64,000 nucleotides of DNA. Source: Synechococcus sp. CBW1004. Lineage in GTDB: Bacteria > Cyanobacteriota > Cyanobacteriia > PCC-6307 > Cyanobiaceae. Positions 8,466-17,567 of this stretch are shown piece after piece. Position 1 is the first letter of the stretch; each line of letters opens with the position of its first letter. Location of the stretch: assembly GCF_015840715.1 (NCBI RefSeq), contig NZ_CP060397.1, forward strand, positions 1,240,001-1,304,000, written 5' to 3'. The position numbers were made by a program, and so were the translations under genes. The notes under the pieces were generated by a model. That model made no database searches. It saw only the letters and a program-made list of their open reading frames with translations, and was not told the DNA's origin.

Positions 8466-8937
8466 TTAGGCAATGGCGCTTTGCCAGAATTGCCAGGGGG
8501 CGTTGCCGCCGGCCCACAGCTCTTCCAGGCGCGTACGGTCGCGCAGCGTATCCATCGGCTGCCAGAAGCCCGGATGACGATAAGCGCTCAGCTGTCCGTC
8601 GGCAGCCAGCTGCGGCAGCACATCTCCTTCCCAGCTGGTGTGATCCCCAGTGATCCGATCCAGAACACAAGGCTCCAGCACAAAGAAGCCACCGTTGATC
8701 CAGGCGTTGTCGCCATCGGGCTTTTCCTGAAATCTCTGCACCGCATCACCCTCAAGATGGAGAGCCCCGTAGCGACCGGGAGGTTGCACCGCTGTGAGCG
8801 TGGCTTGACGGCCCTGGCTCCTGTGATGATGCACCAGTGCGCCGATGTCTACATTCGCTACCCCATCGCCATAGGTGAAGCCGAAGCTGCTGTCCTCCAG
8901 ATAAGAACGTACCCGAGCTAGCCGTCCACCGGCTTGG
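8466..8937 (-). pseudogene. rfbF: Glucose-1-phosphate cytidylyltransferase, C-terminal fragment
   Basis: The C-terminal two thirds of a CDP-glucose-forming nucleotidyltransferase (glucose-1-phosphate + CTP to CDP-glucose). The open frame carries [60 protein letters not shown] and GFWQPMDTLRDR, all typical of RfbF. The N-terminal nucleotide-binding region is missing because IS-A copy 1 abuts at 8938. It overlaps in homology with the central fragment at 27821-28073, so these are remains of two separate rfbF genes. Confidence 0.85.
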
Positions 8938-10168
8938 GGAAGCTCTGATCAAGACCGGGAATTGAGCGCAAGCGTGTCTCATTCTCGTCAATGAGACACA
9001 AGTGGGGTATTTTGTCCTTGGCTACTCGCCAGGTGCTCCAATCCAGGGCCTGACTGGCTTATTTCTCGTGAGTTCCCCGATCATTTTTGGCTGCTCACCC
9101 TCAAGATGGCACACTTATTCTGTCATTTACGCTGTAGAAGGACAACGTTCGCGCACCATCCAGAGATTGGCGAGGGCAAACAGCATCGTCAGCTTGAGGT
9201 TGTTCTTGCGGATGCCTCGGTAGAAGACCTTCCGAAATCCAAACTGGCACTTGATGATCCGAAATGGATGCTCCACCTTTGCCCTGACATGTGCTTTCGC
9301 CGCCTCCATCAGATCCAGCAGTCTTCCCTCTGGGGTGTCCGGTAGAACTCGGCGCTGTCCGGGCTTCATGGCGATGCGCATCTCTGCTTCGCAGTCCTTG
9401 AACGCCTCACGCTTTTCGATGCCGATGTGGCCAGAGTCGCCGTAGATCACGCGTTCCTCGCCATGGACGCGATCGGGTGCCGTGTTCAGCTCATGGACGT
9501 TGGCAGCCGTGCTCACCACGGAATGGACCAGACCCGAGGCTGCATCCACACCGATGTGGCACCGCATCCCAAAGAACCACTGGTTGCCTTTGGCCACCGA
9601 GTGCATTTCAGGATCCCACTCGCCCGTCTTGTTCTTGGTTGAACTGGGAGCGTTGATGATTGTGGCATCGAGGATCGTACCCTCCTTAAGCATCACGCCC
9701 TTCTCCCGCAGGCTCTGGTTCACCGTCTCCAGGATCTGCTCTGCTATCCGATTCTCTTCCAGGAGGTGGCGGAAGTTCAGGATCGTCGTCTCGTCAGGGA
9801 TCCGGTCCTCAACCATGTCGATCCCAGCAAAGCGGCGGAAGCAGGGGGTATCGATCAGCATCTCCTCCATCAAGGGATCGGAAAGCGTGAACCACTGCTG
9901 CAGCAGGTGGATGCGCAGCATCACCTCCAGCGGAAACGGTGGGCGCCCGCCCTTGGCAGAAGGCCTGTGGTACACAGGCGAAATCAAGGCCAGGAAAGGA
10001 TCCCAGGGCACTGTGGCTTCCATCTCATCGAGGAAGCGCTGCCGGCGCGTTTTCTTCTTGGCGTAGGTCTGCTCGTAGTCCGTGAAACCCAACTGGAGGG
10101 GGGCCGCCATCCGCTGCCAGTCTCATTATTGGAACTGTACTGATTCTATCGGGTTTTTCAGGGGTTCC
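8938..10168 (-). mobile_element. IS-A copy 1 (1,231 bp)
   Basis: The left end starts GGAAGCTCTGATCAAGACC and the right end finishes TTTTTCAGGGGTTCC, the same ends and length as copies 2 and 3. Unlike those, its flanks do not match (TTGG left, CTAG right). No target duplication is present, consistent with recombination between IS-A copies or an adjacent deletion that removed the start of rfbF. Confidence 0.9.
9127..10110 (-). CDS. IS-A transposase (IS5 family), copy 1
   Basis: A 327-aa IS5-family transposase. The N-terminal InsH/DUF772-type domain has GGRPPFPLEVMLRIHLLQQW and PDETTILNFRHLLEE. The DDE core has GTILDATIINAP (first Asp), VIYGDSGHIGIEKREAF (second Asp) and AKVEHPFRIIKCQFGF (Glu). 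It is full length without stops and differs from copies 2 and 3 by single residues (for example GEWDPEM instead of GERDPEM). Confidence 0.92.
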   Translation of the reverse strand: MAAPLQLGFTDYEQTYAKKKTRRQRFLDEMEATVPWDPFLALISPVYHRPSAKGGRPPFPLEVMLRIHLLQQWFTLSDPLMEEMLIDTPCFRRFAGIDMVEDRIPDETTILNFRHLLEENRIAEQILETVNQSLREKGVMLKEGTILDATIINAPSSTKNKTGEWDPEMHSVAKGNQWFFGMRCHIGVDAASGLVHSVVSTAANVHELNTAPDRVHGEERVIYGDSGHIGIEKREAFKDCEAEMRIAMKPGQRRVLPDTPEGRLLDLMEAAKAHVRAKVEHPFRIIKCQFGFRKVFYRGIRKNNLKLTMLFALANLWMVRERCPSTA

Positions 10169-10205
10169 CTAGAGCGATCTCCGGGGGCCAAGTCACTTTC
10201 CCTTA

Positions 10206-11330
10206 CTACTCACTGCCAGATGCTTTTTGTTCAGCATATGAATTGACCAGAATAGATGCAAGCTTTGAGATTTGTGTATCCAGAGAGAATTTTTCAATTG
10301 CGTTTTTGCGAGCATTTATTCCCATCTCAGCGGCAAAGTGTTTGTCACGGGCTAACAATATGATATTTGTTGCCATTGCATGAATATCTAGTTCGTTAGA
10401 CAACAGCCCTGTGTGGCCATGAATCACAATATCAGGAATACCCGCATGCTTTGTCGCTACAACTGGCAGGCCAATCATTTGAGCTTCAATGATCGAGAGT
10501 GGCAATCCTTCACTATCGCCTTCGATTGAGTTTATAGAATGGTGAACAAAAGCTCGTGATTTCTTTAGGTGTTGCACTATCTTTTCTGGCACAAGGATTC
10601 CTGGGAAAGAAATGTGTGATCTTAGCCCAAGTGCAGCCACTAGGCTCTTGCAAGCACTAAGTAATGGACCATCACCAATCATTAGCAGCCTCGCATTGGG
10701 AATACTCGATACCACGAGATTAAATGATAAAATTAAAAGATGAGGAGCTTTCTTTTCAACAAACCTTCCAACAGCTATGAAATTTGGCGGTGAAGAGTCA
10801 GGCGCGGCTCCAATAAAAACGGATGAATCAACGCCATAATGATTTAATTTTACTTTGCTGGGTGGAGCCCCTAAGCTACGAATCTGAGCTTTCATTGACT
10901 CGGATACGACAATAAGAGCAGAAGCTTTGCGGAAAAAGCTAATATATTCTTGTCGGTTTAGCTCAAGAGTTGGTTTATGATGAGCATCGAAACCGTGAAA
11001 ATGTACAACGTATGGAATACCGGCTTTTTCTAAAAACTTGTGGAATTTGCCAGCCGTAGTGCCAAACTCGAAAATACAAATGTCGATTTTTGCTAAGTTA
11101 AGACATAATGGGACGTAAGTTTTCCATATCCAATGATTGTTTTGATAAAATGGTGACAAGAATTTATCTAGCCAGCACAGCAACCGGTAACAAAACGAGT
11201 TTGGGGTCTTTATTAAGGGGATCTCTCTACCGGTAAACACAACCTTTTCAAATGGAAGAAATCTTATGTGATTTTCTATGAATGTTTCTGAATATGCTTT
11301 TTGGTGTGGTGAAAAGATTGCAAGTTTCAC
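10206..11330 (-). CDS. Glycosyltransferase family 4 (GT-B fold)
   Basis: A 374-aa cytosolic GT-B glycosyltransferase that would add a sugar to a growing glycan. The N-terminal acceptor domain starts MKLAIFSPHQKAYSETFIEN. The C-terminal donor domain has NFIAVGRFVEKKAPHLLI (residues about 183-200), LLMIGDGPL, and the EGLPLSIIEAQMIGLPVVAT motif with the catalytic-type E-x7-E pattern. The ATG at 11330 follows the methyltransferase gene by 28 bp, so the two are probably co-transcribed. The gene is AT-rich compared with the operon at 12757-18370. The donor sugar cannot be inferred. Confidence 0.85.
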   Translation of the reverse strand: MKLAIFSPHQKAYSETFIENHIRFLPFEKVVFTGREIPLIKTPNSFCYRLLCWLDKFLSPFYQNNHWIWKTYVPLCLNLAKIDICIFEFGTTAGKFHKFLEKAGIPYVVHFHGFDAHHKPTLELNRQEYISFFRKASALIVVSESMKAQIRSLGAPPSKVKLNHYGVDSSVFIGAAPDSSPPNFIAVGRFVEKKAPHLLILSFNLVVSSIPNARLLMIGDGPLLSACKSLVAALGLRSHISFPGILVPEKIVQHLKKSRAFVHHSINSIEGDSEGLPLSIIEAQMIGLPVVATKHAGIPDIVIHGHTGLLSNELDIHAMATNIILLARDKHFAAEMGINARKNAIEKFSLDTQISKLASILVNSYAEQKASGSE

Positions 11331-11358
11331 GATATCTGCAGAGGTAGGAGGAAATTTA

Positions 11359-11970
11359 TTATTTTTCTAATGAATAGGTAATACTGCTAAATGGGAGAAG
11401 AAAGCTTATGAACGTGTTTTCATAGTTTCGAGGATTAGCAATGGCACGTCTTGACACAAGTTCTGAAATGAAATTGGTAAGTAAGCCTCTGTCAGAATCT
11501 AGTTTTACCTTTAAGGATGTGAAGCCAGGCTCAAAAAAACGATATTGGTCAAAGAGATACTTTGAATGAACATAATAATCCATGGACATGATGCTAAATT
11601 GGCGGACATGCGTGGGATCCACGACCGAGTAAGCAGATCTAAAATAGGGTGTTTTCGCGATAAATTGGCCTCCAGGTTTCAGAACTCTATGGATTTCTTT
11701 CATTAAAGGTATAAAGTTGTTGATATGTTCGATAACCTGGTCTGCCCAAATGAGATCTACATAATCGTCCTTGAATGGTAAAGGTTGAGATTCAAGGTCT
11801 GTAACGATATCTGTTTGTTCAAACGATGTGCGATCAATGCCAATGGTTCCTGGGGTTTTCTTCCGGCCACAACCAAGGTCAATAGCGACCGCACCACTGA
11901 AAGCGGCTTTTGACACTGCTTCCCTTAGGTTGCTGACCTTATTAATATCTATAGTCATGATTCTTGCCAA
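11359..11970 (-). CDS. SAM-dependent class I methyltransferase
   Basis: A 203-aa Rossmann-fold methyltransferase. SAM-binding motif I is AIDLGCGRKKTPGTIGID (residues about 29-46), with an acidic residue in the next strand, DLIWADQVIEHI (motif II region) and VLKPGGQFIAKTP (motif III region). It lies 28 bp upstream of the GT4 gene, so a glycan substrate is likely but unproven. It is AT-rich like its neighbour. ATG start; MTIDINKVSN five codons later is an alternative start. Confidence 0.8.
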   Translation of the reverse strand: MARIMTIDINKVSNLREAVSKAAFSGAVAIDLGCGRKKTPGTIGIDRTSFEQTDIVTDLESQPLPFKDDYVDLIWADQVIEHINNFIPLMKEIHRVLKPGGQFIAKTPYFRSAYSVVDPTHVRQFSIMSMDYYVHSKYLFDQYRFFEPGFTSLKVKLDSDRGLLTNFISELVSRRAIANPRNYENTFISFLLPFSSITYSLEK

Positions 11971-12756
11971 TTGAACTTTTTATGTGTGAAGAGATGATGG
12001 ATTGCTTAACTCGTTATGCACGTAAAACGATTTGGTGGTGGATTGGCACAAAACAGGAGAAAGACTATGTCCCGCAATGTGAAAGTTGTCTCGATGGTTT
12101 ATCCCTGGCTGATCGCCAGCGTCTCCGTAGCACAGATTAGCAATGAGTGTCTTTGAACTTCTGCTTAGCAGTAGCTGCCATAAAGAAGCATGTTGGCTTG
12201 ATGGATACTGTTGCTATCGCTACTGATGCCAATTCTACGATTTCGACCATGACCGCCGGTTCACGGGGCTATAATACTAATCCTCTGCACCTCAGTTCAC
12301 GCTCATGTTAGAAATAGTTATTTTAGCGATGATATTGCATCTCACCATAAAGCTATTGTTTTATTCTGTTCGGGAAGGCTAAATCCGGAATTCCTTGCTT
12401 GAGATTATCTGCTATGAGGGTGTGCTTTGCGCTACTAGCTAGCCAATCCTAATCAAGACATGTTCAAAGCTGGTTTGCGCTTGGGTTTGGGAGATAGTCC
12501 TCGTCAATACAGTGATTCTATTGCGTCATGAGTTTTATCCGTCACTAATACAGTCCACAGTTTCCATACTGACGCTATGACGAAGACTCCAACATCGACC
12601 CGCGTTTTCTTACGTTTAAAGATCATTCACGGCTTCAGGTCAATAATCATGGGCGGCAGGTTGTAAGCCATTGATTTAAGAGGTTTACATGGAGTTCAGA
12701 AGGCGTATATGCGAAATAACCGTAATGACTTTAAAGGTGGATTATCGGAGCACTGA
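11971..12756. other. 786-bp region without a recognisable gene
   Basis: An AT-rich stretch with only short frames broken by stops on both strands. No IS end, RNA gene or conserved protein motif was recognised. It separates the AT-rich GT4/methyltransferase pair from the GC-richer six-gene operon and may hold decayed sequence. Confidence 0.5.
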
Positions 12757-13824
12757 TTAGATTGTATAATGTTCTAATGCGGATCTCAGGCGTGTGCCGA
12801 GGGCAAGCCGCCGCCGCAGCAGCATCGATCCATAAGTCAGGGGTTGTATAGCCAGCCGCGAGACCAGAAGACAGAAGCCCAACGGCGCCCGGCGCAGCAG
12901 TCGGGGCGCTTGGCTGATCAGGATCGTCCAGCTCTGGCACCAATGTGCGATTCGCCCGTGTTGCGGCATGGCCTGGTCCATGCCAAGGATCCAGAGTTCG
13001 CGACTGCTCAGCTCGTGCGTGAAGCGATGGAAGAAATAGGCATCGAGGGTATCGATGCACTCGCGGCTGCGGCGCAGGCGGTTGAGCCGGTCGGCATTGT
13101 GCCAGAGGCCGCCCTCGTGGCGTCGATAGAAGGAAACCGTGAGGTCAAGAACCACGCAGGATCCTCGCGCTAGCAGGTAGCCCATCAACATGGTGATCCA
13201 GCCGATGATGTCGGGAAAACGGGGGTAGGTGAGCAGGTGTTCAGCGCGAATCACCAAAGTGGATGTATGCACAGGGTAACGGCGCAGGATGTCGCGAAGG
13301 GTGTAAGTGGGCTTTACCGGTAGGCAGGGCGTGCGGTTGGCCGTAGCCGCTGCTACGCAGGCAGCTTCGGGGTGGCGATGCAGGAGGTCAAGCTGAAGAG
13401 TGAGTTTCTCGGGATGGATCCAGTAGTCATCGCCCTCGAGAAGAGCCAGATGGGGAGCGCGGGCATGGGCCACCAGGCGCAGAAAATTGGCCGTGATGCC
13501 AACGTTGCGCTCCGCATGCAACACGCGGATGTGCTCGGGATGCTGCTGCTGCAGGCGATGGGCCACCTGAAGAGTCTGGTCGCTTGAGGCGTCATCGCCG
13601 ATCAGCAGTTCGAATGGCTCCGTGAACTGCTGGGTGAGCACACTCATCACTGCCTGCTCGAGATAGGCCTGGTGATTGCGAGTCATCATCAGCACGCTGA
13701 TGACGGGTTGCTGCATCAGGCGGCCTGGCTCCGAAATTTCTATGGCGGGAATCGCAAGCATCTGCTCACGGGTGATCCAGCCGGCCTCAGGCCACGACCA
13801 GGCCCTATCACGTTGGCTGATCAT
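12757..13824 (-). CDS. Glycosyltransferase family 2
   Basis: A 355-aa GT-A glycosyltransferase. The N-terminal GT2 domain starts at about residue 40 with ISVLMMTRNHQAYLEQAVMS, followed by LLIGDDASSDQTLQVA (nucleotide-binding Asp) and LALLEGDDYW (DxD-like metal site). The C-terminal half is helical and basic. The frame is open further upstream, but the ATG at 13824 overlaps the TGA of the preceding gene (ATGA), which marks it as the translational start. It is the last gene of a six-gene operon. Confidence 0.85.
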   Translation of the reverse strand: MISQRDRAWSWPEAGWITREQMLAIPAIEISEPGRLMQQPVISVLMMTRNHQAYLEQAVMSVLTQQFTEPFELLIGDDASSDQTLQVAHRLQQQHPEHIRVLHAERNVGITANFLRLVAHARAPHLALLEGDDYWIHPEKLTLQLDLLHRHPEAACVAAATANRTPCLPVKPTYTLRDILRRYPVHTSTLVIRAEHLLTYPRFPDIIGWITMLMGYLLARGSCVVLDLTVSFYRRHEGGLWHNADRLNRLRRSRECIDTLDAYFFHRFTHELSSRELWILGMDQAMPQHGRIAHWCQSWTILISQAPRLLRRAPLGFCLLVSRLAIQPLTYGSMLLRRRLALGTRLRSALEHYTI

Positions 13825-14654
13825 GAGACCACCTTGCCATCGGGTGGAACGACAATGGAAATTGGCACGCTGCCAATGCGGGCCGCCAGCAGGCTGAAAG
13901 AGGACTGAAGGGAGCCAAGGATGGCATCGCAGCCAGCCAGGGTGAGAAATTCCACAAACGCATCGATGCCGGCCTGGGGGTGTGATCGATCCAGACAAGC
14001 GGGGGGCGACGCAAAAAGCCGTTCACCGAATTCAGCGCGCAGAGGGCCAACCTCCAGAGGGTCGTCGGTGCAGAGCAGAAAGTGGGTGGTGGGGCTTGCG
14101 ATCAGTCTCTCATGCATTGCTGTAAGGAAGGCGGAGGTGGTGCTGTTGGCAATGGCATGTCGGTGGTCACCCCTACGGATATGCACGCCCACCAGAGGAG
14201 CGTTTGTGTGGCGAGCCTGTGCCAGACGGGCTGTGCTTAGACGCTGGATTGAGGGGAGGGGGTGAAAGGGAGCTGGCTGATCGCCACAGTCTTCGAATTC
14301 CGCGCAGGTCTGGATCCATTGGAATGGCATCCAGAGGGGAGCAAAGCGAAGCGGACGGCCCCAGGCCTCTCCGGGGTCAACGGGGCGATTGAGACCGAGG
14401 CGGAAACTGGAGAACAGCCAACGCGACAGCCGCAGGGCCAGGCGCTGGAGAGGGCGCGATGGGTTCACGGTGATCAGCCGTACGGGGCTGACAAGGTTGA
14501 ACAGCTGCCCGTTGGGGGTGGCCAGCTCAGCGGTGAGCGGCCAGAGCACCACCACTGCCCGGCGGTAGCGGAGAGCGAAGGCATGGGCTGACCAGAGGGC
14601 ACGCAGCCGATTGGCCAGGCCGCCCTTGAGTTCAACGACGAACAGCAGGGTCAA
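13821..14654 (-). CDS. Fucosyltransferase-like protein (HxRRGD superfamily)
   Basis: A predicted GDP-fucose-dependent transferase of 277 aa. An N-terminal GGLANRLRALWSAHAFALRY resembles the GGLGNRL/QLF signature of bacterial fucosyltransferases. The GVHIRRGDHRHAI motif (about residues 170-182) matches the HxRRGD donor-binding loop shared by alpha-1,2, alpha-1,6 and protein O-fucosyltransferases. A conserved C-terminal region (LTLAGCDAILGSLQSSFS) follows. I choose a TTG start at 14654 because it overlaps the upstream stop as TTGA; an ATG at 14726 would intrude 76 bp into the GT4 gene. GDP-fucose enzymes are encoded at 47926-50071. The linkage is unknown. Confidence 0.68.
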   Translation of the reverse strand: MTLLFVVELKGGLANRLRALWSAHAFALRYRRAVVVLWPLTAELATPNGQLFNLVSPVRLITVNPSRPLQRLALRLSRWLFSSFRLGLNRPVDPGEAWGRPLRFAPLWMPFQWIQTCAEFEDCGDQPAPFHPLPSIQRLSTARLAQARHTNAPLVGVHIRRGDHRHAIANSTTSAFLTAMHERLIASPTTHFLLCTDDPLEVGPLRAEFGERLFASPPACLDRSHPQAGIDAFVEFLTLAGCDAILGSLQSSFSLLAARIGSVPISIVVPPDGKVVS

Positions 14655-15988
14655 CGATGCTCCTCGTGGGCGAGTACGGAGCGATACAGCTCGGCGTAGC
14701 GGCCTGCTATGTGCCTGGGATGCCACTCTCGAATAGCACGCTGCCTGGCCTCATAAGCAAGGGAGGAGCTGCGAGTGGGATCCGCCAAAACCCAGAGGAT
14801 GCTGCTGGCCAGGGATGCGGGATCGAAAGGATCAGCGAGTGCACCGCTTGTCCGATCTTCTACGATATCCGGTAGGCCACCGATGCGGAAGCCGACCACG
14901 GGGAGTCCGCATGCCTGAGCCTCCAGGCCAGTGTTGGGAAAATTGTCCTGCCGGGAGGGAATCACCAGGACATCGCAGGCGGCGTAGTGGAGGCGGAGCT
15001 TTGCGTTGTCTGCGATCACGCCACGGAAATGGACTGGGAAGGGGATGGAAAGGTCTGAATCGCCGCGTTCGGCACCAACGATGACGACCTGAGGTGCGGT
15101 GGACCTCTCCTCGATCTGGGAGGACAGGCATTCCAGGGCAGCTTGAAGGAGATCGGCTCCTTTGCGCGGGTCCTCGGTGCCGGCCAGCGCTGTGAAGAGG
15201 ATCAGCGGCACGCCCTGCGGGAGACCGAGCTGTTGACGGGCCTGATCACGATCAGACGGGGACCAGAGGGTGCAGTCGATCGGGTGTGGGATGACATGGA
15301 TCGACCAGGAGCGGATCAGTGCGCTGGCGCGGGCTTCATACGCGAGCCATTGGCTGGGGCAGACAATGTGGATCGGTCGGCGCCAGGCGCGACGTTTGCG
15401 TTGCCAGGTGAGGCGGTTCAGATCGGGGCCCCGCTCGTGTTCGGGGCGGTTGCCTGGCAGATAACCCTCCACAAAGCGACGATCGTCGGCGGGGGGAAGG
15501 CGCACGTAATGCTCAGCACCAAGGAAGGCCCACTGGTCGTGCAGGGTCCAGACCAGGGGCTGGGGAAAGTGGCCCACCTCCTCGATCGAGAGACCGGCTC
15601 TACCGATCCAGTGCAGGTGGATCAGCTGGGCGCCTGAGCAGGCGAGCTCGCGACCGACACCAGAATCCGGCCAGCAGATGCTGTGCAGAACGCTATTGCC
15701 GTCATCGAAGCGGCTGGGCATGCGGGAGGCGAGCCGGGGACGCAGCCGCCGCCAAATCAGATTCTCGCCCTGGGCTGGGCCCGCAAGAACCGTGGGATCC
15801 TGCGAGCAACCATGGATCACCCGCAGCCGTGAGTGAACACCTGTTTCTGCTTCGTTGTCGACAAGGGAGCGGTGAATCCGATAAGCCGCACGGCCAACAC
15901 CACCAGATTCGTAGGTGCTGAAGTGGGTGACGTTGAATGGTGGGATGATATCAGTCTGATTTGTAGCCAATGGCGTAAATGGATTCAT
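14651..15988 (-). CDS. Glycosyltransferase family 4 (GT-B fold)
   Basis: About 445 aa, full-length GT4 enzyme. The N-terminal domain opens with VTHFSTYESGGVGRAAYRIH; the middle has LIHLHWIGRAGLS and LVWTLHDQWAFLG. The donor domain has LILFTALAGTEDPRKGADLL, FRGVIADNAKLRLHYAACDV, and FPNTGLEAQACGLPVVGF (E-x7-E-type region). The ATG at 15988 (MNPFTPLAT) is chosen over a longer frame that starts inside the upstream methyltransferase; it overlaps that gene by 38 bp. It is a paralog of the partial gene at the left edge. Confidence 0.87.
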   Translation of the reverse strand: MNPFTPLATNQTDIIPPFNVTHFSTYESGGVGRAAYRIHRSLVDNEAETGVHSRLRVIHGCSQDPTVLAGPAQGENLIWRRLRPRLASRMPSRFDDGNSVLHSICWPDSGVGRELACSGAQLIHLHWIGRAGLSIEEVGHFPQPLVWTLHDQWAFLGAEHYVRLPPADDRRFVEGYLPGNRPEHERGPDLNRLTWQRKRRAWRRPIHIVCPSQWLAYEARASALIRSWSIHVIPHPIDCTLWSPSDRDQARQQLGLPQGVPLILFTALAGTEDPRKGADLLQAALECLSSQIEERSTAPQVVIVGAERGDSDLSIPFPVHFRGVIADNAKLRLHYAACDVLVIPSRQDNFPNTGLEAQACGLPVVGFRIGGLPDIVEDRTSGALADPFDPASLASSILWVLADPTRSSSLAYEARQRAIREWHPRHIAGRYAELYRSVLAHEEHR

Positions 15989-16610
15989 ACTTGCGCTGGG
16001 GAAGATCCAGCCTATCTTTAAACTCACGCAGAGAAACTCGGTGAAATCCAGCCAGGCGCAAGAAGGCAGGAAGATTTTCGTCGTCAAACATCAGACGATG
16101 CTCACCTCCCATGTACGCGATATAATTAATTTGGTCGATCAATGAGCCCGTTTCGAACCAGCCCCGTCTCCAACATCGTGGGTTAGCCTGATCCACAAAA
16201 TAACGCTTGTGAGTATACGCATCGAGGAAGAGGCGTGCATCGGGTACGCACACCGATAAAGAGCCGCCCGGAATCAAAGCCCGATAGCAGTCCCGCAACA
16301 AAGGAACAAGACTGCTGGGGGGCAGATGCTCAAAGACATGGGAAGAGTAGATCTCAGTAACCGAATGATCAGGGAAAGGAATACCATCTGCGAGATCCCA
16401 ATACAGATCACAATGTTCATTCGCATCGAGCGTCACCCAACCAGCTGGACGCTTGACTTGCCCAGCACCAATGTCCAGATGAACGGGCTGTGGGGTATGA
16501 AGTAAATGCGTAACACGGCTTCGCGTCTGCCGTCGGAGGCGCCGCTGTAATCGGTGATGAAGAGCTTGATGGTAAAGAGAACGCAAGGAAGCTTTGATCA
16601 CTTTGTGCAT
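15951..16610 (-). CDS. SAM-dependent class I methyltransferase
   Basis: A 219-aa methyltransferase, paralog of the protein at 354-1103. The SAM motif LDIGAGQVKRP is at residues 45-55, then CDLYWDLADGIPFPD, YSSHVFEHLPPSS and ALIPGGSLSVCVPDARLFLD. It probably O-methylates a sugar in the same glycan as its operon neighbours. It overlaps the downstream GT4 start by 38 bp and follows the GT-A gene by 9 bp. Confidence 0.82.
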   Translation of the reverse strand: MHKVIKASLRSLYHQALHHRLQRRLRRQTRSRVTHLLHTPQPVHLDIGAGQVKRPAGWVTLDANEHCDLYWDLADGIPFPDHSVTEIYSSHVFEHLPPSSLVPLLRDCYRALIPGGSLSVCVPDARLFLDAYTHKRYFVDQANPRCWRRGWFETGSLIDQINYIAYMGGEHRLMFDDENLPAFLRLAGFHRVSLREFKDRLDLPQRKYESIYAIGYKSD

Positions 16611-16619
16611 AAAAAGATT

Positions 16620-17567
16620 TTAGCGAAGTCCCATCCAGGCAGATGCCCTGGAGAGGCGGCGTCCGATACGCTGCTGGAGAGTACGAAGCTTCCGTCTGCG
16701 GATACCACCAAAGTGGTGGGCGTAAGTGTAATTATCAGCATCGCGATGCCTGATTACGAAATCCGGATGGGAGATAGAACCGAGGGGGAGGGCAGGATGG
16801 CTTGGGGTCTCGGGGTTGAGGGTATGGGTGGCTCCTTCTCCGAAACCAATGTTGGAGACAAGATTACGAAAAGGTGTAGCAGTTAATGCTCCACGAGTCA
16901 GCGCTGCGAAGAACCATTGATAATCCCACCAAGTTATAGGCTCATCACGACGGTAGGTCCGCTCGAAGATTTCAGACCAGTAGGCTGCCTCATATGGATC
17001 GTCAAAAATATGCAGAAGCGAGCCCGAATCACGGAAGGACGGCCATTGTTGTAGATAGGGATCAAACTGCTTCCACCGGTCTCGCCATGTTGCCCAACCC
17101 CAGGTTAAGGTGTAGCGACTAAAGTAATAACTATCTTTCTGGACAGGGTTGTTCTTAAGGAAGTTATTACCGCTGACACACCATATTCGGGGGTCATCTC
17201 GAAATCTACGTAAAAGATGAGCGCAATATGAAAAGAAATCTAGGTTGGGGATGCAATCATCTTCGAGAATAATGCCTTCATCAACTTCATTGAAAAACCA
17301 GTCTATTGCTGCTACTGGGCCATCACGACATCCCAAATTAGAATCTGAAAAGTACTTAGCAACATCGCATGGCCAATCTATTGACGAATTAATGACTTTA
17401 CGGGTATCTTCAACCTTTTGTTCTTCTCCTGAGCGAGAGGGATTAGCTCCGTCACAAAACACAAATATGCGACGGGGCTCTAAAGTTCTAATAACATTGA
17501 AAAGGCGGCTAATGGTGCAAGGCCGACGCCATGCAATAAGAAGGATTGGAATGTCTGCTGGGTTCAC
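16620..17567 (-). CDS. GT-A fold glycosyltransferase
   Basis: A 315-aa nucleotide-diphospho-sugar transferase of the type found in polysaccharide clusters. It starts PADIPILLIAWRRPCTISRL, has the metal-binding acidic motif GIILEDDCIPNLDFF (about residues 97-111), and the family-typical TLTWGWATWRDRWKQFDP, followed by EPITWWDYQWFFA. It has a basic C-terminus. The start is GTG at 17567, overlapping the upstream sulfotransferase stop as GTGA. The donor sugar is unknown. Confidence 0.78.
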   Translation of the reverse strand: MNPADIPILLIAWRRPCTISRLFNVIRTLEPRRIFVFCDGANPSRSGEEQKVEDTRKVINSSIDWPCDVAKYFSDSNLGCRDGPVAAIDWFFNEVDEGIILEDDCIPNLDFFSYCAHLLRRFRDDPRIWCVSGNNFLKNNPVQKDSYYFSRYTLTWGWATWRDRWKQFDPYLQQWPSFRDSGSLLHIFDDPYEAAYWSEIFERTYRRDEPITWWDYQWFFAALTRGALTATPFRNLVSNIGFGEGATHTLNPETPSHPALPLGSISHPDFVIRHRDADNYTYAHHFGGIRRRKLRTLQQRIGRRLSRASAWMGLR

